NCBI GenBank assembly: GCA_043811105.1
Contig: JBDRNK010000055.1
Span: 1 to 17,530 of the forward strand
Source: CAZDDW01 sp043811105
Lineage (GTDB): Bacteria > Patescibacteriota > Patescibacteriia > UBA9934 > CAZDDW01
Direction of reading: 5' to 3'
DNA: 17,530 nucleotides
A program made the translations under genes and the position numbers. Below, piece by piece: positions 1 to 5,512 of the stretch. Positions within the stretch are counted from its first letter, which is position 1. Every line of letters begins with the position of its first letter. The notes beneath the pieces are model-generated. The model saw only the letters and a program-made list of their open reading frames with translations, searched no databases and had not been told where the DNA came from.

Positions 1-1113
1 GGCCTAAGGTACAAAAATGGGGGCCTGGATTTCACAGAATTTCATCAAGTTTGTCCACTTTGGGTGCAGTGGTAGAAGCAAGGAAAATAGTGTTTAAAAC
101 CTTCTCCTTTTTAGGACGAGAAAGCCCACCATGAACTCCAACCATTTTTTTAGTGTGAGTGAAGTGACCTTCCAAAGAATTTGTTGTCTTTGGAATGTTT
201 TTGTTTTGTTCAAAGGTGAATAAATATCGTTGATGACGCAGTAAGCGATGCAAGGCCTGTCTTAACTCCTTGTGAGTCCAATACTGTTCATCAGTTAAAG
301 GATTAGTGGTTTTCTCATTTAAAAAATCTCGATACTTTTCAATATACATATCGAGTCGTCTGTTAAAAGTTTTACTATTTGTATCGTACAGAGTTCGGGT
401 TAATGCAAGTAATACTTGTCCTGCTTCTGTCTGAGGATTTCTGGTTGTTCCTTTAACCACCAGTCGTTCCATATGTACGTGACACATTTGGAAAGGAATG
501 TTAAAAAAGGCTGCTTTTATACCTGGAAAGCCGTCTCCTGTCACTGACAGAATAGTGTAACCAAGAGCCTCAAGTTCATCACGAACAAGACTATAAGCAT
601 AGGTTGTTTCAGTATCCGCAAACTGCCAGACAAGGTCTTCTTTGACATAAGGATCACGAGCGACGACACTGCACCAAGAGGTATTCTTTTTTCTTTCTCC
701 AAAATATGTGGCGTCGGTTACTAGATGAATTGGTCGTGGGTGATGAAGCTTGGATAGGCTGTTGTAAGTATTTAAATATTTTCGAACATACCTACTATCC
801 ATGGAGTGAGCTACTGACAATTGACCTACCGTTTGTTTACCAAAAACATACTCTTTCCAAAGGTTTTTAGTCTTTGTGAGGCGTGCTCGCCTGGTGTTAG
901 TGAACTTGTAATTACAGACCTTACACCGATAAACTTGTCGACCTAGTTTCAACCCTTTCTTAATGGTTTTGCTGGATTTACAGAGTGGACAAACACGTCT
1001 TTTTTTTATTCATATACCCCCTATTTTATCTTACAAAATAAAAAAACCGCATTTCTGTGCTAATTCTAAATCTAAATCTTACTTTTCAGGCCCCCTTTTT
1101 TGTATCTTAGGCC
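1..1113 (-). mobile_element. IS256-like insertion sequence, complete, with 27-bp terminal inverted repeats
   Basis: The first 27 bases of the window (GGCCTAAGGTACAAAAATGG...) match the reverse complement of 1087-1113 at 25 of 27 positions, and both ends finish in GGCC. One transposase gene on the minus strand fills the interior. The 1.1-kb size and inverted-repeat length fit IS256-type elements. The left end coincides with the window edge, so the flanking target duplication cannot be checked; the right flank begins ATTAAAATT. An assembly break at a repeated element would also explain why the window starts exactly here. Confidence 0.85.
32..1013 (-). CDS. IS256-like transposase with N-terminal zinc ribbon; start region apparently frameshifted
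   Basis: DDE transposase acting on the enclosing element. Numbered from the TTG at 952, the acidic residues look like D80 (VTDATYFG), D140 (VTGDGFPGIKAAF) and E261 (TTNSLEGHF); CHVH at 157-160 is the C-x2-H signature of the IS256/MULE fold. The same frame continues upstream of that TTG and encodes CPLC, which completes a CPLC...CKVC zinc ribbon, but it meets a TGA at 1012-1010. The only ATG with a Shine-Dalgarno sequence (AGGGGG) is at 1013, one base out of frame, and is followed by eight As. Production of the full protein would need slippage or a +1 shift in the A run, or the gene has lost its start. IS1249-type is my closest guess at subgroup. Confidence 0.75.
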
Positions 1114-1134
1114 ATTAAAATTATTGAGTAAAAG

Positions 1135-1163
1135 AAAAATCAGCTAATTACTAGCTGATTTTT
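1135..1163 (-). terminator. Intrinsic terminator of the tRNA-Pro/tRNA-Gly transcript
   Basis: A perfect 12-bp stem (AAAAATCAGCTA / TAGCTGATTTTT) around the loop ATTAC. On the minus strand it ends in a T-rich tract. The symmetric A and T tails could also stop transcription leaving the insertion sequence. Confidence 0.8.
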
Positions 1164-1169
1164 CTTAGT

Positions 1170-1224
1170 CCCCCATAGCTCCACGCCGCTCAAGCAAAGC
1201 TTGAGCTATGTGGAGCGACGGGGG
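1170..1224 (-). repeat. Nested palindromic element (ATA/GAC internal loop) next to the tRNA-Gly 3' end
   Basis: Plus-strand order: CCCCC, ATA, GCTCCAC, GCC, GCTCAAGC, AAA, GCTTGAGC, TAT, GTGGAGC, GAC, GGGGG. Outer, middle and inner stems are each perfectly complementary and are separated by 3x3 internal loops. It ends one base from the encoded CCA of tRNA-Gly. It looks like the element at 5115-5151 with an extra hairpin nested inside. Confidence 0.8.
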
Positions 1225-1225
1225 A

Positions 1226-1300
1226 TGGAGCGGGTGACGGGAATCGAACCCGTATTATCTGGTTGGAAACCAGAAATAATAGCCTTTATACGACACCCGC
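1226..1300 (-). tRNA. tRNA-Gly(UCC)
   Basis: Acceptor GCGGGTG pairs with CACCCGC. The anticodon stem TCTGG/CCAGA encloses loop TTTCCAA, giving anticodon UCC. The T arm is ACGGGTTCGATTCCCGT. The discriminator is U and the 3' CCA is encoded. The D arm (GTATAAAGGCTATTAT) closely resembles E. coli glyT. It is cotranscribed with tRNA-Pro, one base apart. Confidence 0.93.
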
Positions 1301-1301
1301 A

Positions 1302-1377
1302 TGGTCGGGGATGCGGGTCTCGAACCCACGGCCTCATGGTCCCAAACCATGCGCTCTACCTACTGAGCTAATCCCCG
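1302..1377 (-). tRNA. tRNA-Pro(UGG), intact copy
   Basis: Acceptor CGGGGAT/ATCCCCG, anticodon stem CATGG/CCATG with loop TTTGGGA (anticodon UGG), T arm GTGGG-TTCGAGA-CCCGC, discriminator A and encoded CCA. No promoter lies directly in front: the upstream sequence is the hairpin element and broken tRNA-Pro copy at 1391-1565, so its transcript must begin at the promoter at 1578-1606 and cross them. Confidence 0.93.
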
Positions 1378-1390
1378 ATATTTTTTGTCT

Positions 1391-1466
1391 CGCCATGTAC
1401 CAGACCGGTGTTGGGTGCTTCGGTCGGTACATGGCGCCCTATACCGGCCGCAGGCCTGGTATAGGG
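1391..1466 (-). repeat. Two-hairpin palindromic element inserted in the T loop of a tRNA-Pro copy
   Basis: Hairpin one (1391-1436) has an 11-bp outer stem CGCCATGTACC/GGTACATGGCG, a single bulged base and an inner GACCG-type stem. Hairpin two (1437-1466) has CCCTATACC/GGTATAGGG, a bulged base and GGCC/GGCC. The first 46 bases are identical to 5250-5295 in the tRNA-Ile locus. On the minus strand the element follows GGGTTCG of the T arm and is followed by CGAGAC, so it sits in the T loop with CG repeated on both sides. Confidence 0.85.
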
Positions 1467-1565
1467 CGAACCCACGGCCTCATGCCTGCCCTGAACCGAC
1501 GGAGCAAAGCGACGTCTGGTTCAGGGGTCCCAAACCATGCGCTCTACCTACTGAGCTAATCCCCG
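1467..1565 (-). pseudogene. Broken tRNA-Pro(UGG) copy, interrupted twice
   Basis: On the minus strand 1565-1526 and 1484-1467 repeat the intact tRNA-Pro from the 5' acceptor strand to TTCG of the T loop. The copy is cut by a 41-bp hairpin insert at 1485-1525 in the anticodon arm and ends where the two-hairpin element begins. The 3' acceptor half is missing, so no tRNA can fold. It is the first thing transcribed from the promoter at 1578-1606. Confidence 0.85.
1485..1525 (-). repeat. 41-bp hairpin insert in the anticodon arm of the broken tRNA-Pro
   Basis: Comparison with the intact copy shows exactly 41 extra bases. They carry CCTGAACC, bulged A, GACG, loop, CGTC, GGTTCAGG: the same bulged-A plan as the hairpins at 1391-1466 and 5250-5338, but with a different outer stem. 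Confidence 0.8.
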
Positions 1566-1577
1566 ATATGTGAGAAG

Positions 1578-1606
1578 ATTGTAACAATTGTGTTGTGATA
1601 TGTCAA
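1578..1606 (-). promoter_or_regulatory. Sigma-70-type promoter of the tRNA-Pro/Gly unit
   Basis: On the minus strand: -35 TTGACA, 17-bp spacer, -10 TACAAT. The predicted start lies only a few bases before the broken tRNA-Pro copy. Confidence 0.85.
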
Positions 1607-1610
1607 TACA

Positions 1611-1642
1611 AAAGCAAGGTCAAAGACCCTGCTTTTATATAT
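1611..1642 (-). terminator. Terminator after the secreted-protein gene
   Basis: On the minus strand AGCAGGGTC-TTT-GACCTTGCT followed by TTTTGTATTG, placed directly after the stop at 1646. It overlaps the upstream side of the tRNA promoter at 1578-1606. Confidence 0.75.
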
Positions 1643-1645
1643 GAT

Positions 1646-2788
1646 TTAATATGGATATTGCACACTAGTAACCAATTCAAGTTGGCCGCCATCAAGATAA
1701 AGACTGAAAATATCATCAACAACCCCGGTGTAAAAATCACCATTAAAACGCATACCATCATGGATTACACCGGACATACTGTAATAAACTCCATTATTTA
1801 GATATAAAACTTCGCCGGTTGAGAGCGGGACCATAACAGTGCCACTGGGATGAATCGCGACTGAAATTGGATTACCTACAGAGTAGTTTGCCCAAAATCC
1901 GTCAGCTATATCAACAACCCGGTCAGCCCATTGACTGCCATATAAATCAAAAGCGACTTCTTCACTGGCAATTTCACGTAGAATTGCTCCAGGTTCAATG
2001 GCATAGACTTTTGGCGAGCTTTGTATTTTAACTAAATTCGTTCCCGGGCGTATGGTCACGTTCCGACCAAGTGGATATGTATCCATTTCATCTTGAGCAA
2101 CCTCTTCTACATCTTCAAAATCTTGCCACCAAGAAAAAAACACAGACTCGCTTGGAAAGGCATGTCTTTTTCCATCAGAGCCAATAACATAAACTGCAGT
2201 GTCGTATGTTGTTTCGGGATTTCCATCATCAATCATCTTAATTAGTCGTCCAACCGAATTTTCTCCAAGACCAGGATCAGTTTCTTCTTCTGCTTCCACT
2301 ATCTCATCTTCAACAACCGCTTCTTCTTCATCCACATATAATTCTAAAACCTCAAGTGCATCTAATTTCCAGACCTCTTCTTCGATTGAGGTAATTCTAA
2401 CATAGCGATATGGATCAGTTCCGGTATAATCAGCTATGGTTTCAGTTACACCCACGTCAAACATTTTGGACCAAGTTTGCAGTAGATTGTCTTCAGCATC
2501 ATAAAATTCAACTCGAACCGTGGCTCCCCAGGCCAAAATAGTGTTGTAAAGTTTTAAATCACCGACTCCTTCTTCACCAATACCAAGATCAACTTTGATG
2601 TAATGGTCTTGGTTCAGAAAATCAGCATAAGTACTGTCCGGTGCTCCCAGGGCATTTGATGGAGATAGTACCTGATTGGTGTAAGTGACAAGGCTGTCAG
2701 CATAAGCATCAACTTCTTCAGCTCGTAGCCCAACCGCCGGCATGAGCAGAAAAGTTATAATGATAAAAAAGATTGTTATTTGTCGCAT
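1646..2788 (-). CDS. Secreted protein with discoidin-like N-terminal part and CPR-type 'GSDGKR' module
   Basis: A 380-residue exported protein. Residues 1-23 form a signal peptide (hydrophobic ITIFFIIITFLLMPAV, probable cut after LRA). Residues ~24-145 (ALGAPDS..., then VEFYDAEDN and YVRITSIEEE) look like a discoidin/F5-8C-like beta domain. An acidic linker (~150-172) follows, then a module around VYVIGSDGKRHAFPSESVF, with YPLGRNVTIRPGTNLVKIQ and KVYAIEPGAILREI, a pattern common in cell-surface proteins of Patescibacteria. I chose the ATG at 2788 because it begins the signal peptide and lies behind a good promoter; the longer frame upstream is antisense to the divergent purF-like gene. A surface or wall-binding role is inference. 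Confidence 0.8.
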   Translation of the reverse strand: MRQITIFFIIITFLLMPAVGLRAEEVDAYADSLVTYTNQVLSPSNALGAPDSTYADFLNQDHYIKVDLGIGEEGVGDLKLYNTILAWGATVRVEFYDAEDNLLQTWSKMFDVGVTETIADYTGTDPYRYVRITSIEEEVWKLDALEVLELYVDEEEAVVEDEIVEAEEETDPGLGENSVGRLIKMIDDGNPETTYDTAVYVIGSDGKRHAFPSESVFFSWWQDFEDVEEVAQDEMDTYPLGRNVTIRPGTNLVKIQSSPKVYAIEPGAILREIASEEVAFDLYGSQWADRVVDIADGFWANYSVGNPISVAIHPSGTVMVPLSTGEVLYLNNGVYYSMSGVIHDGMRFNGDFYTGVVDDIFSLYLDGGQLELVTSVQYPY

Positions 2789-2812
2789 ATTTTGTTTCTT
2801 TAATTTAAAGAC

Positions 2813-2841
2813 ATTATACATTTTTGACGTGTTGATTTCAA
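2813..2841 (-). promoter_or_regulatory. Promoter of the secreted-protein gene
   Basis: On the minus strand: -35 TTGAAA, 17-bp spacer, -10 TATAAT, giving a leader of roughly 20 bases before the ATG at 2788. Confidence 0.8.
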
Positions 2842-2845
2842 GGTG

Positions 2846-2872
2846 GTAAGGTGGAGATCCTACGAACCTTAC
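2846..2872 (+). promoter_or_regulatory. Inverted repeat in front of the purF-like gene
   Basis: GTAAGGT and ACCTTAC are perfect 7-bp inverted copies 13 bases apart, ending 21 bases before the start codon. A weak plus-strand promoter (TTGACG, 17 bp, TAAGGT) would overlap the left arm. It could be an operator or a leader hairpin; the sequence does not decide. Confidence 0.4.
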
Positions 2873-2893
2873 AATCTTCAATCGGAGGTTGAG

Positions 2894-4354
2894 ATGTGTG
2901 GATTTGTCGGATACAACGGACCTGATGCCAAGATCATTGTTGCCAAGGCCAATTGTTCGCAAACTCATCGTGGACAAAGCGCTGCCGGGCAAGCCTGCCT
3001 GGAGCGCGGTCTGGATAATCGGATTTCCGTAGTCAAGGTGCGTGGTCGTGCTGAAAAAATTTACGAAGATCCTGAGTGGAGAGAGATGGGCGGCGAAGTC
3101 AGTATCGGTCAGACACGATATCCCACTCAAGGGAAAGATTCCAGTAGAAACATTCAGCCGCATTTTGTTGATTCCGGTGAAGGCAAGATATTCTTGAGTG
3201 AAAATGGGGACATGTTCAATATGGGCGAGGTCAAAGTTTTTTTGACCAAACATGGTCAGCGACTTTATACCGATAATGATGCTGAAGCGATGGCCGCCTT
3301 AATTAAATGGTTCCTGATGCAACAGAGTGGACGTGATTCCAAGGCTGTTGTTGAAGCGATCATGGCCATGATGAAAATGGTCAAGGGCGCATATTCTGGT
3401 GTACTCATGACTGAGTGGTCTGATGATCTGTATACATTCCGTTGTCCAAATGGAATTCGTCCAGCCATTCTGGCTCAGTTTTCTGACAATCGCGGTACTT
3501 ACCACATGGCTGCTTCTGAAACAGTGGCCATTGATGTTGCTATAAGACACTTGAAAAATCACCATGGTCACATGGGCCCGCGGCTTGATTTTCAGCGTGA
3601 GGTCAAACCCGGTGAGGTCTTGGTGATGAATCGTCACGAACTTGTTTCACATCAGTATAGTGGAGAGTGCCGATCATTAATTTGCTTGATGGACGAAGTC
3701 TACCTGGCACGTCCTGACAGTTATGATCTTGTTCTTGGAGCCAGCTTTGCTTCTTTACGACAGTCCTTAGGTCGAATGTTCTGGCCATGCCTTTCGATCA
3801 AACCTGACTTTGTCTGTGGAGTTCCTGATGGAGGGATTCCTTTTGCACAAGGTATTGCCGGTAAGGCCGGTATTCCATGTTTTGATGCAATAATTCGAAA
3901 TCGCGATCTGCCGCCTGATATGGATTTTTTCCGTGATTTTATTCAGCCAGAGCGAGGTTTATTGCAGAAGCTGATCATCATTCGAGACTTGGTTGAAGGA
4001 AAGTATCCGGCTGTTTGTGATGACTCAGTTGTTGAAGGCTTTACCAGCCGGAATTTGGTTCGTGGGTTCAGGGCTTTGGGAGTCAGAGATCTGGCTTTCT
4101 TGTCTTCTGTGCCACCGTACAGATTTCCTTGTTTCTTTGGTCTACATACCAAGAACCCACAACACCTATTGGCTGCTCGGCGAAGATCACGGCAGTCAAT
4201 CAATGAATGGATGGGGTGCGATGTATTTTATCCGACCATCGAGCAAGTGCTGGCAACTCCGGAACTTCAAGGTCGTAGCTTCTGCACGGCTTGCTTCACC
4301 GGCGACTATCCGGTCAAGCCTCCAAAAGAACTTCTTGCTCAGTTCGGGCTCTAA
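2894..4354 (+). CDS. Amidophosphoribosyltransferase-like protein (PurF family) with an altered PRPP loop
   Basis: A 486-residue class II glutamine amidotransferase joined to a phosphoribosyltransferase domain. PurF makes phosphoribosylamine from glutamine and PRPP at the start of purine synthesis. The start at 2894 follows GGAGG by 5 bases and places the nucleophile Cys directly after Met. Visible glutaminase residues: C2, HRGQ 25-28, R75 in IGQTRYPTQG, and N104-G105. FRCPNGIRP (182-190), ARPDS (272-276) and FCTACFTGDYPV near the C terminus are PurF hallmarks. The PRPP loop, usually VDDSIVRGTTS, reads CDDSVVEGFTS at 375-385, with Glu for Arg, and the usual NRYVGRTFI loop is replaced by NRDLPPDMDFFRDFI. 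No other purine genes are nearby. It may be a diverged enzyme or a paralogue with another role, so I leave the symbol blank. Confidence 0.8.
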   Translation: MCGFVGYNGPDAKIIVAKANCSQTHRGQSAAGQACLERGLDNRISVVKVRGRAEKIYEDPEWREMGGEVSIGQTRYPTQGKDSSRNIQPHFVDSGEGKIFLSENGDMFNMGEVKVFLTKHGQRLYTDNDAEAMAALIKWFLMQQSGRDSKAVVEAIMAMMKMVKGAYSGVLMTEWSDDLYTFRCPNGIRPAILAQFSDNRGTYHMAASETVAIDVAIRHLKNHHGHMGPRLDFQREVKPGEVLVMNRHELVSHQYSGECRSLICLMDEVYLARPDSYDLVLGASFASLRQSLGRMFWPCLSIKPDFVCGVPDGGIPFAQGIAGKAGIPCFDAIIRNRDLPPDMDFFRDFIQPERGLLQKLIIIRDLVEGKYPAVCDDSVVEGFTSRNLVRGFRALGVRDLAFLSSVPPYRFPCFFGLHTKNPQHLLAARRRSRQSINEWMGCDVFYPTIEQVLATPELQGRSFCTACFTGDYPVKPPKELLAQFGL

Positions 4355-4376
4355 CCCAGCCCGATTTTTTATTTTG
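4344..4376 (+). terminator. Terminator overlapping the stop codon of the purF-like gene
   Basis: TCGGGCT / AGCCCGA stem around CTAACCC, followed by TTTTTTATTTT. The TAA stop (4352-4354) lies inside the hairpin loop. Confidence 0.85.
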
Positions 4377-4386
4377 TAAAGCAAGA

Positions 4387-4405
4387 AGCCACCTGTTAGG
4401 TGGCT
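4387..4405 (-). terminator. Terminator of the tRNA-Phe transcript
   Basis: Perfect 8-bp stem AGCCACCT/AGGTGGCT with a 3-base loop. On the minus strand it is followed by TCTTGCTTT. It lies head-on to the terminator of the purF-like gene. Confidence 0.7.
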
Positions 4406-4420
4406 CTTTGCATAGCTTCG

Positions 4421-4446
4421 CCAGCCGAAGCTTTAGCGAAGGCTGG
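4421..4446 (-). repeat. GAA/GAA palindromic element overlapping the tRNA-Phe CCA end
   Basis: CCAGCC, core GAAGCTTTAGCGAA, GGCTGG. The core equals that of 12030-12055 and 5089-5110, while the arms differ. The last arm contributes TGG at 4444-4446, which is the encoded CCA of tRNA-Phe on the minus strand, so the element is fused to the tRNA 3' end. Confidence 0.8.
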
Positions 4447-4518
4447 TGCCGAGGGTGAGAATTGAACTCACGACACGAGGATTTTCAGTCCTCTGCTCTA
4501 CCACTGAGCTACCTCGGC
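4444..4518 (-). tRNA. tRNA-Phe(GAA)
   Basis: Acceptor GCCGAGG/CCTCGGC, anticodon stem GAGGA/TCCTC with loop CTGAAAA (anticodon GAA), T arm GTGAG-TTCAATT-CTCAC, discriminator A and encoded CCA. It follows the MgtC-like gene; a clear separate promoter is not visible, so it may depend on read-through from the tRNA-Ile/MgtC unit. Confidence 0.93.
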
Positions 4519-4552
4519 ATATTATTAAACTGCTTCCTCCACCGTTTAGCTA

Positions 4553-4619
4553 CCACTGCCCGCCACGTTGAGCGCGGGCGGGTCCGCCCTTGCGGCTGAG
4601 TGGCGGAAGCTACCTCGGC
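4553..4619 (-). pseudogene. Broken 5' fragment of tRNA-Phe with hairpin insert
   Basis: On the minus strand GCCGAGGTAGCT (4619-4608) repeats the first 12 bases of tRNA-Phe. A GC-rich insert follows that can fold as CCGC/GCGG and CCCGCC/GGCGGG hairpins, and then CAGTGGTAG resumes the D arm before similarity fades. The intact tRNA-Phe begins 34 bases further on. This is the third broken-copy/intact-copy pair in the window. Confidence 0.65.
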
Positions 4620-5071
4620 AAATTTACTTTTGTTATATCGTCTTCTTCAGCGTTAATATTTCGCAGAATGGTTAAAATTATAATTGTCAAAATTGTTGCG
4701 ATCACGGCAGCTCCATACATTCCCATGCCAATAACCATACCAATTGCAGCGACAATCCAGATTGAAGCAGCTGTTGTTAAACCCTTAACAATACCGCGTG
4801 ATTGCATAATGACCCCTAAACAGATTAAACCAACTCCTGCCAGAACGAATCCTGCGATTTGCGAAGCATCAACTACGCCTTCAGCCCCCAGTTGAACAAA
4901 TCCGATTGAAGCAATGGTAAACAAGGCCACACCCATGCCGATTAAAGCACTGGTCCTGATTTGAGCTGTTCGGTTTCGGCTCTTGTATTCAAATCCGATC
5001 ATTCCGCACAAAATTGCCGCCATTATCAAGCGGAGTAAAATTTCTGAATCACCGATTGTAAATATGGACAT
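4610..5071 (-). CDS. MgtC/SapB-family membrane protein
   Basis: A 153-residue inner-membrane protein. The MgtC/YhiD signature is clear: GMIGFEYKSRNRTAQIRTSALIG followed by GVALFTI, then hydrophobic segments to about residue 140 (IAGFVLAGVGLICLGVIM, IWIVAAIGMVIGMGMYGAAVIATILTIIILTIL). The family is linked to Mg2+ limitation and acid tolerance, but its molecular role is not settled. The ATG at 5071 has GGAG ten bases upstream; a longer frame to 5122 only translates the palindromic element in the leader. The last codons and the TAG stop fall in the sequence repeated from tRNA-Phe (GCCGAGGTAG), so the C terminus NLPR is partly tRNA-derived. It lies between tRNA-Ile and tRNA-Phe. Confidence 0.88.
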   Translation of the reverse strand: MSIFTIGDSEILLRLIMAAILCGMIGFEYKSRNRTAQIRTSALIGMGVALFTIASIGFVQLGAEGVVDASQIAGFVLAGVGLICLGVIMQSRGIVKGLTTAASIWIVAAIGMVIGMGMYGAAVIATILTIIILTILRNINAEEDDITKVNLPR

Positions 5072-5088
5072 AAGTTCTATTCTCCATT

Positions 5089-5110
5089 CCCCTTCGCTAA
5101 AGCTTCGGGG
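5089..5110 (-). repeat. GAA/GAA palindromic element in the MgtC leader
   Basis: CCCC, TTCGCTAAAGCTTC, GGGG. The core is the reverse complement of GAAGCTTTAGCGAA found at 4427-4440 and 12036-12049. It lies between tRNA-Ile and the Shine-Dalgarno sequence of the MgtC-like gene. Confidence 0.8.
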
Positions 5111-5114
5111 GACA

Positions 5115-5151
5115 CCCCCCATAGCTCAATCAAAGATTGAGCGACGGGGGG
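5115..5151 (-). repeat. ATA/GAC palindromic element abutting the tRNA-Ile CCA
   Basis: CCCCCC, ATA, GCTCAATC, AAA, GATTGAGC, GAC, GGGGGG. The final G touches the encoded CCA of tRNA-Ile (5152-5154) with no gap. Its plan matches 1170-1224 (before nesting) and 9827-9859. Confidence 0.85.
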
Positions 5152-5227
5152 TGGTGGGCGTGCCTGGACTCGAACCAGGGACCCCAGTCTTATCAGGACT
5201 GTGCTCTACCACCTGAGCTACACGCCC
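5152..5227 (-). tRNA. tRNA-Ile(GAU), intact copy
   Basis: Acceptor GGGCGTG/CACGCCC, anticodon stem CAGTC/GACTG with loop CTGATAA (anticodon GAU), T arm CCTGG-TTCGAGT-CCAGG, discriminator A, encoded CCA. Transcription must come from the promoter at 5410-5438, through the broken copy and the hairpins. Confidence 0.93.
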
Positions 5228-5249
5228 GCAAAATGATTGTTATTGGACT

Positions 5250-5338
5250 CGCCATGTACCAGACCGGTGTTGGGTGCTTCGGTCGGTACATGGCGCCCAG
5301 TACCGGCCGATCCGGTATGTATGAGGCCTGGTACTGGG
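5250..5338 (-). repeat. Two-hairpin palindromic element inserted in the T loop of a tRNA-Ile copy
   Basis: 5250-5295 is identical to 1391-1436. The second hairpin (5296-5338) has CCCAGTACC/GGTACTGGG, a bulged A, GGCC/GGCC and a longer loop than its tRNA-Pro counterpart. On the minus strand the left junction is GGTTCG and the right junction CGAGTCCA, matching the intact T loop GGTTCGAGTCCA with CG doubled. Confidence 0.88.
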
Positions 5339-5395
5339 CGAACCAGGGACCCCAGTCTTATCAGGACTGTGCTCTACCACCTGAGCTACACGCCC
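5339..5395 (-). pseudogene. Broken tRNA-Ile(GAU) copy
   Basis: It repeats the intact tRNA-Ile from the 5' acceptor strand to TTCG of the T loop without a change, then stops at the element. Only CGAGTCCA survives beyond it. It has no 3' acceptor strand, so it cannot be a working tRNA. Confidence 0.88.
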
Positions 5396-5409
5396 ATATA
5401 ACGTAGCCT

Positions 5410-5438
5410 ATTATAGCGAAATAAAAGACATCTGACAA
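5410..5438 (-). promoter_or_regulatory. Promoter of the tRNA-Ile unit
   Basis: On the minus strand: -35 TTGTCA, 17-bp spacer, -10 TATAAT. The start would fall about 8 bases before the broken tRNA-Ile copy. Confidence 0.88.
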
Positions 5439-5481
5439 GAGTAATAAATTCAACTTGTTAACAGGCTTATTTTAGATAAAA

Positions 5482-5504
5482 ATCCCCTTTCAGTGAAAGG
5501 GGAT
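5482..5504 (-). terminator. Terminator after the 636-aa protein gene
   Basis: Perfect 9-bp stem ATCCCCTTT/AAAGGGGAT with loop CAGTG. On the minus strand it is followed by TTTTATC. Confidence 0.85.
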
Positions 5505-5512
5505 ATAAGTTT

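Noticed and set aside
1391..1466. tRNA intron in the T loop
   Set aside because: The 3' half of the tRNA is missing beyond the element, so removal could not give a complete tRNA.
1263..1573. Plus-strand frames of 98 and 62 residues over the tRNA-Pro/Gly region
   Set aside because: They translate the antisense of tRNAs and palindromes; no ribosome-binding site or family resemblance. The same applies to the frames at 4983-5406.
2789..3253. N-terminal extension of the secreted-protein frame to 535 residues
   Set aside because: It is antisense to the purF-like gene; the signal peptide, promoter and leader all fit a start at 2788.
1391..5338. CRISPR array
   Set aside because: The repeats are palindromes separated by kilobases, with no regular spacers and no cas genes.
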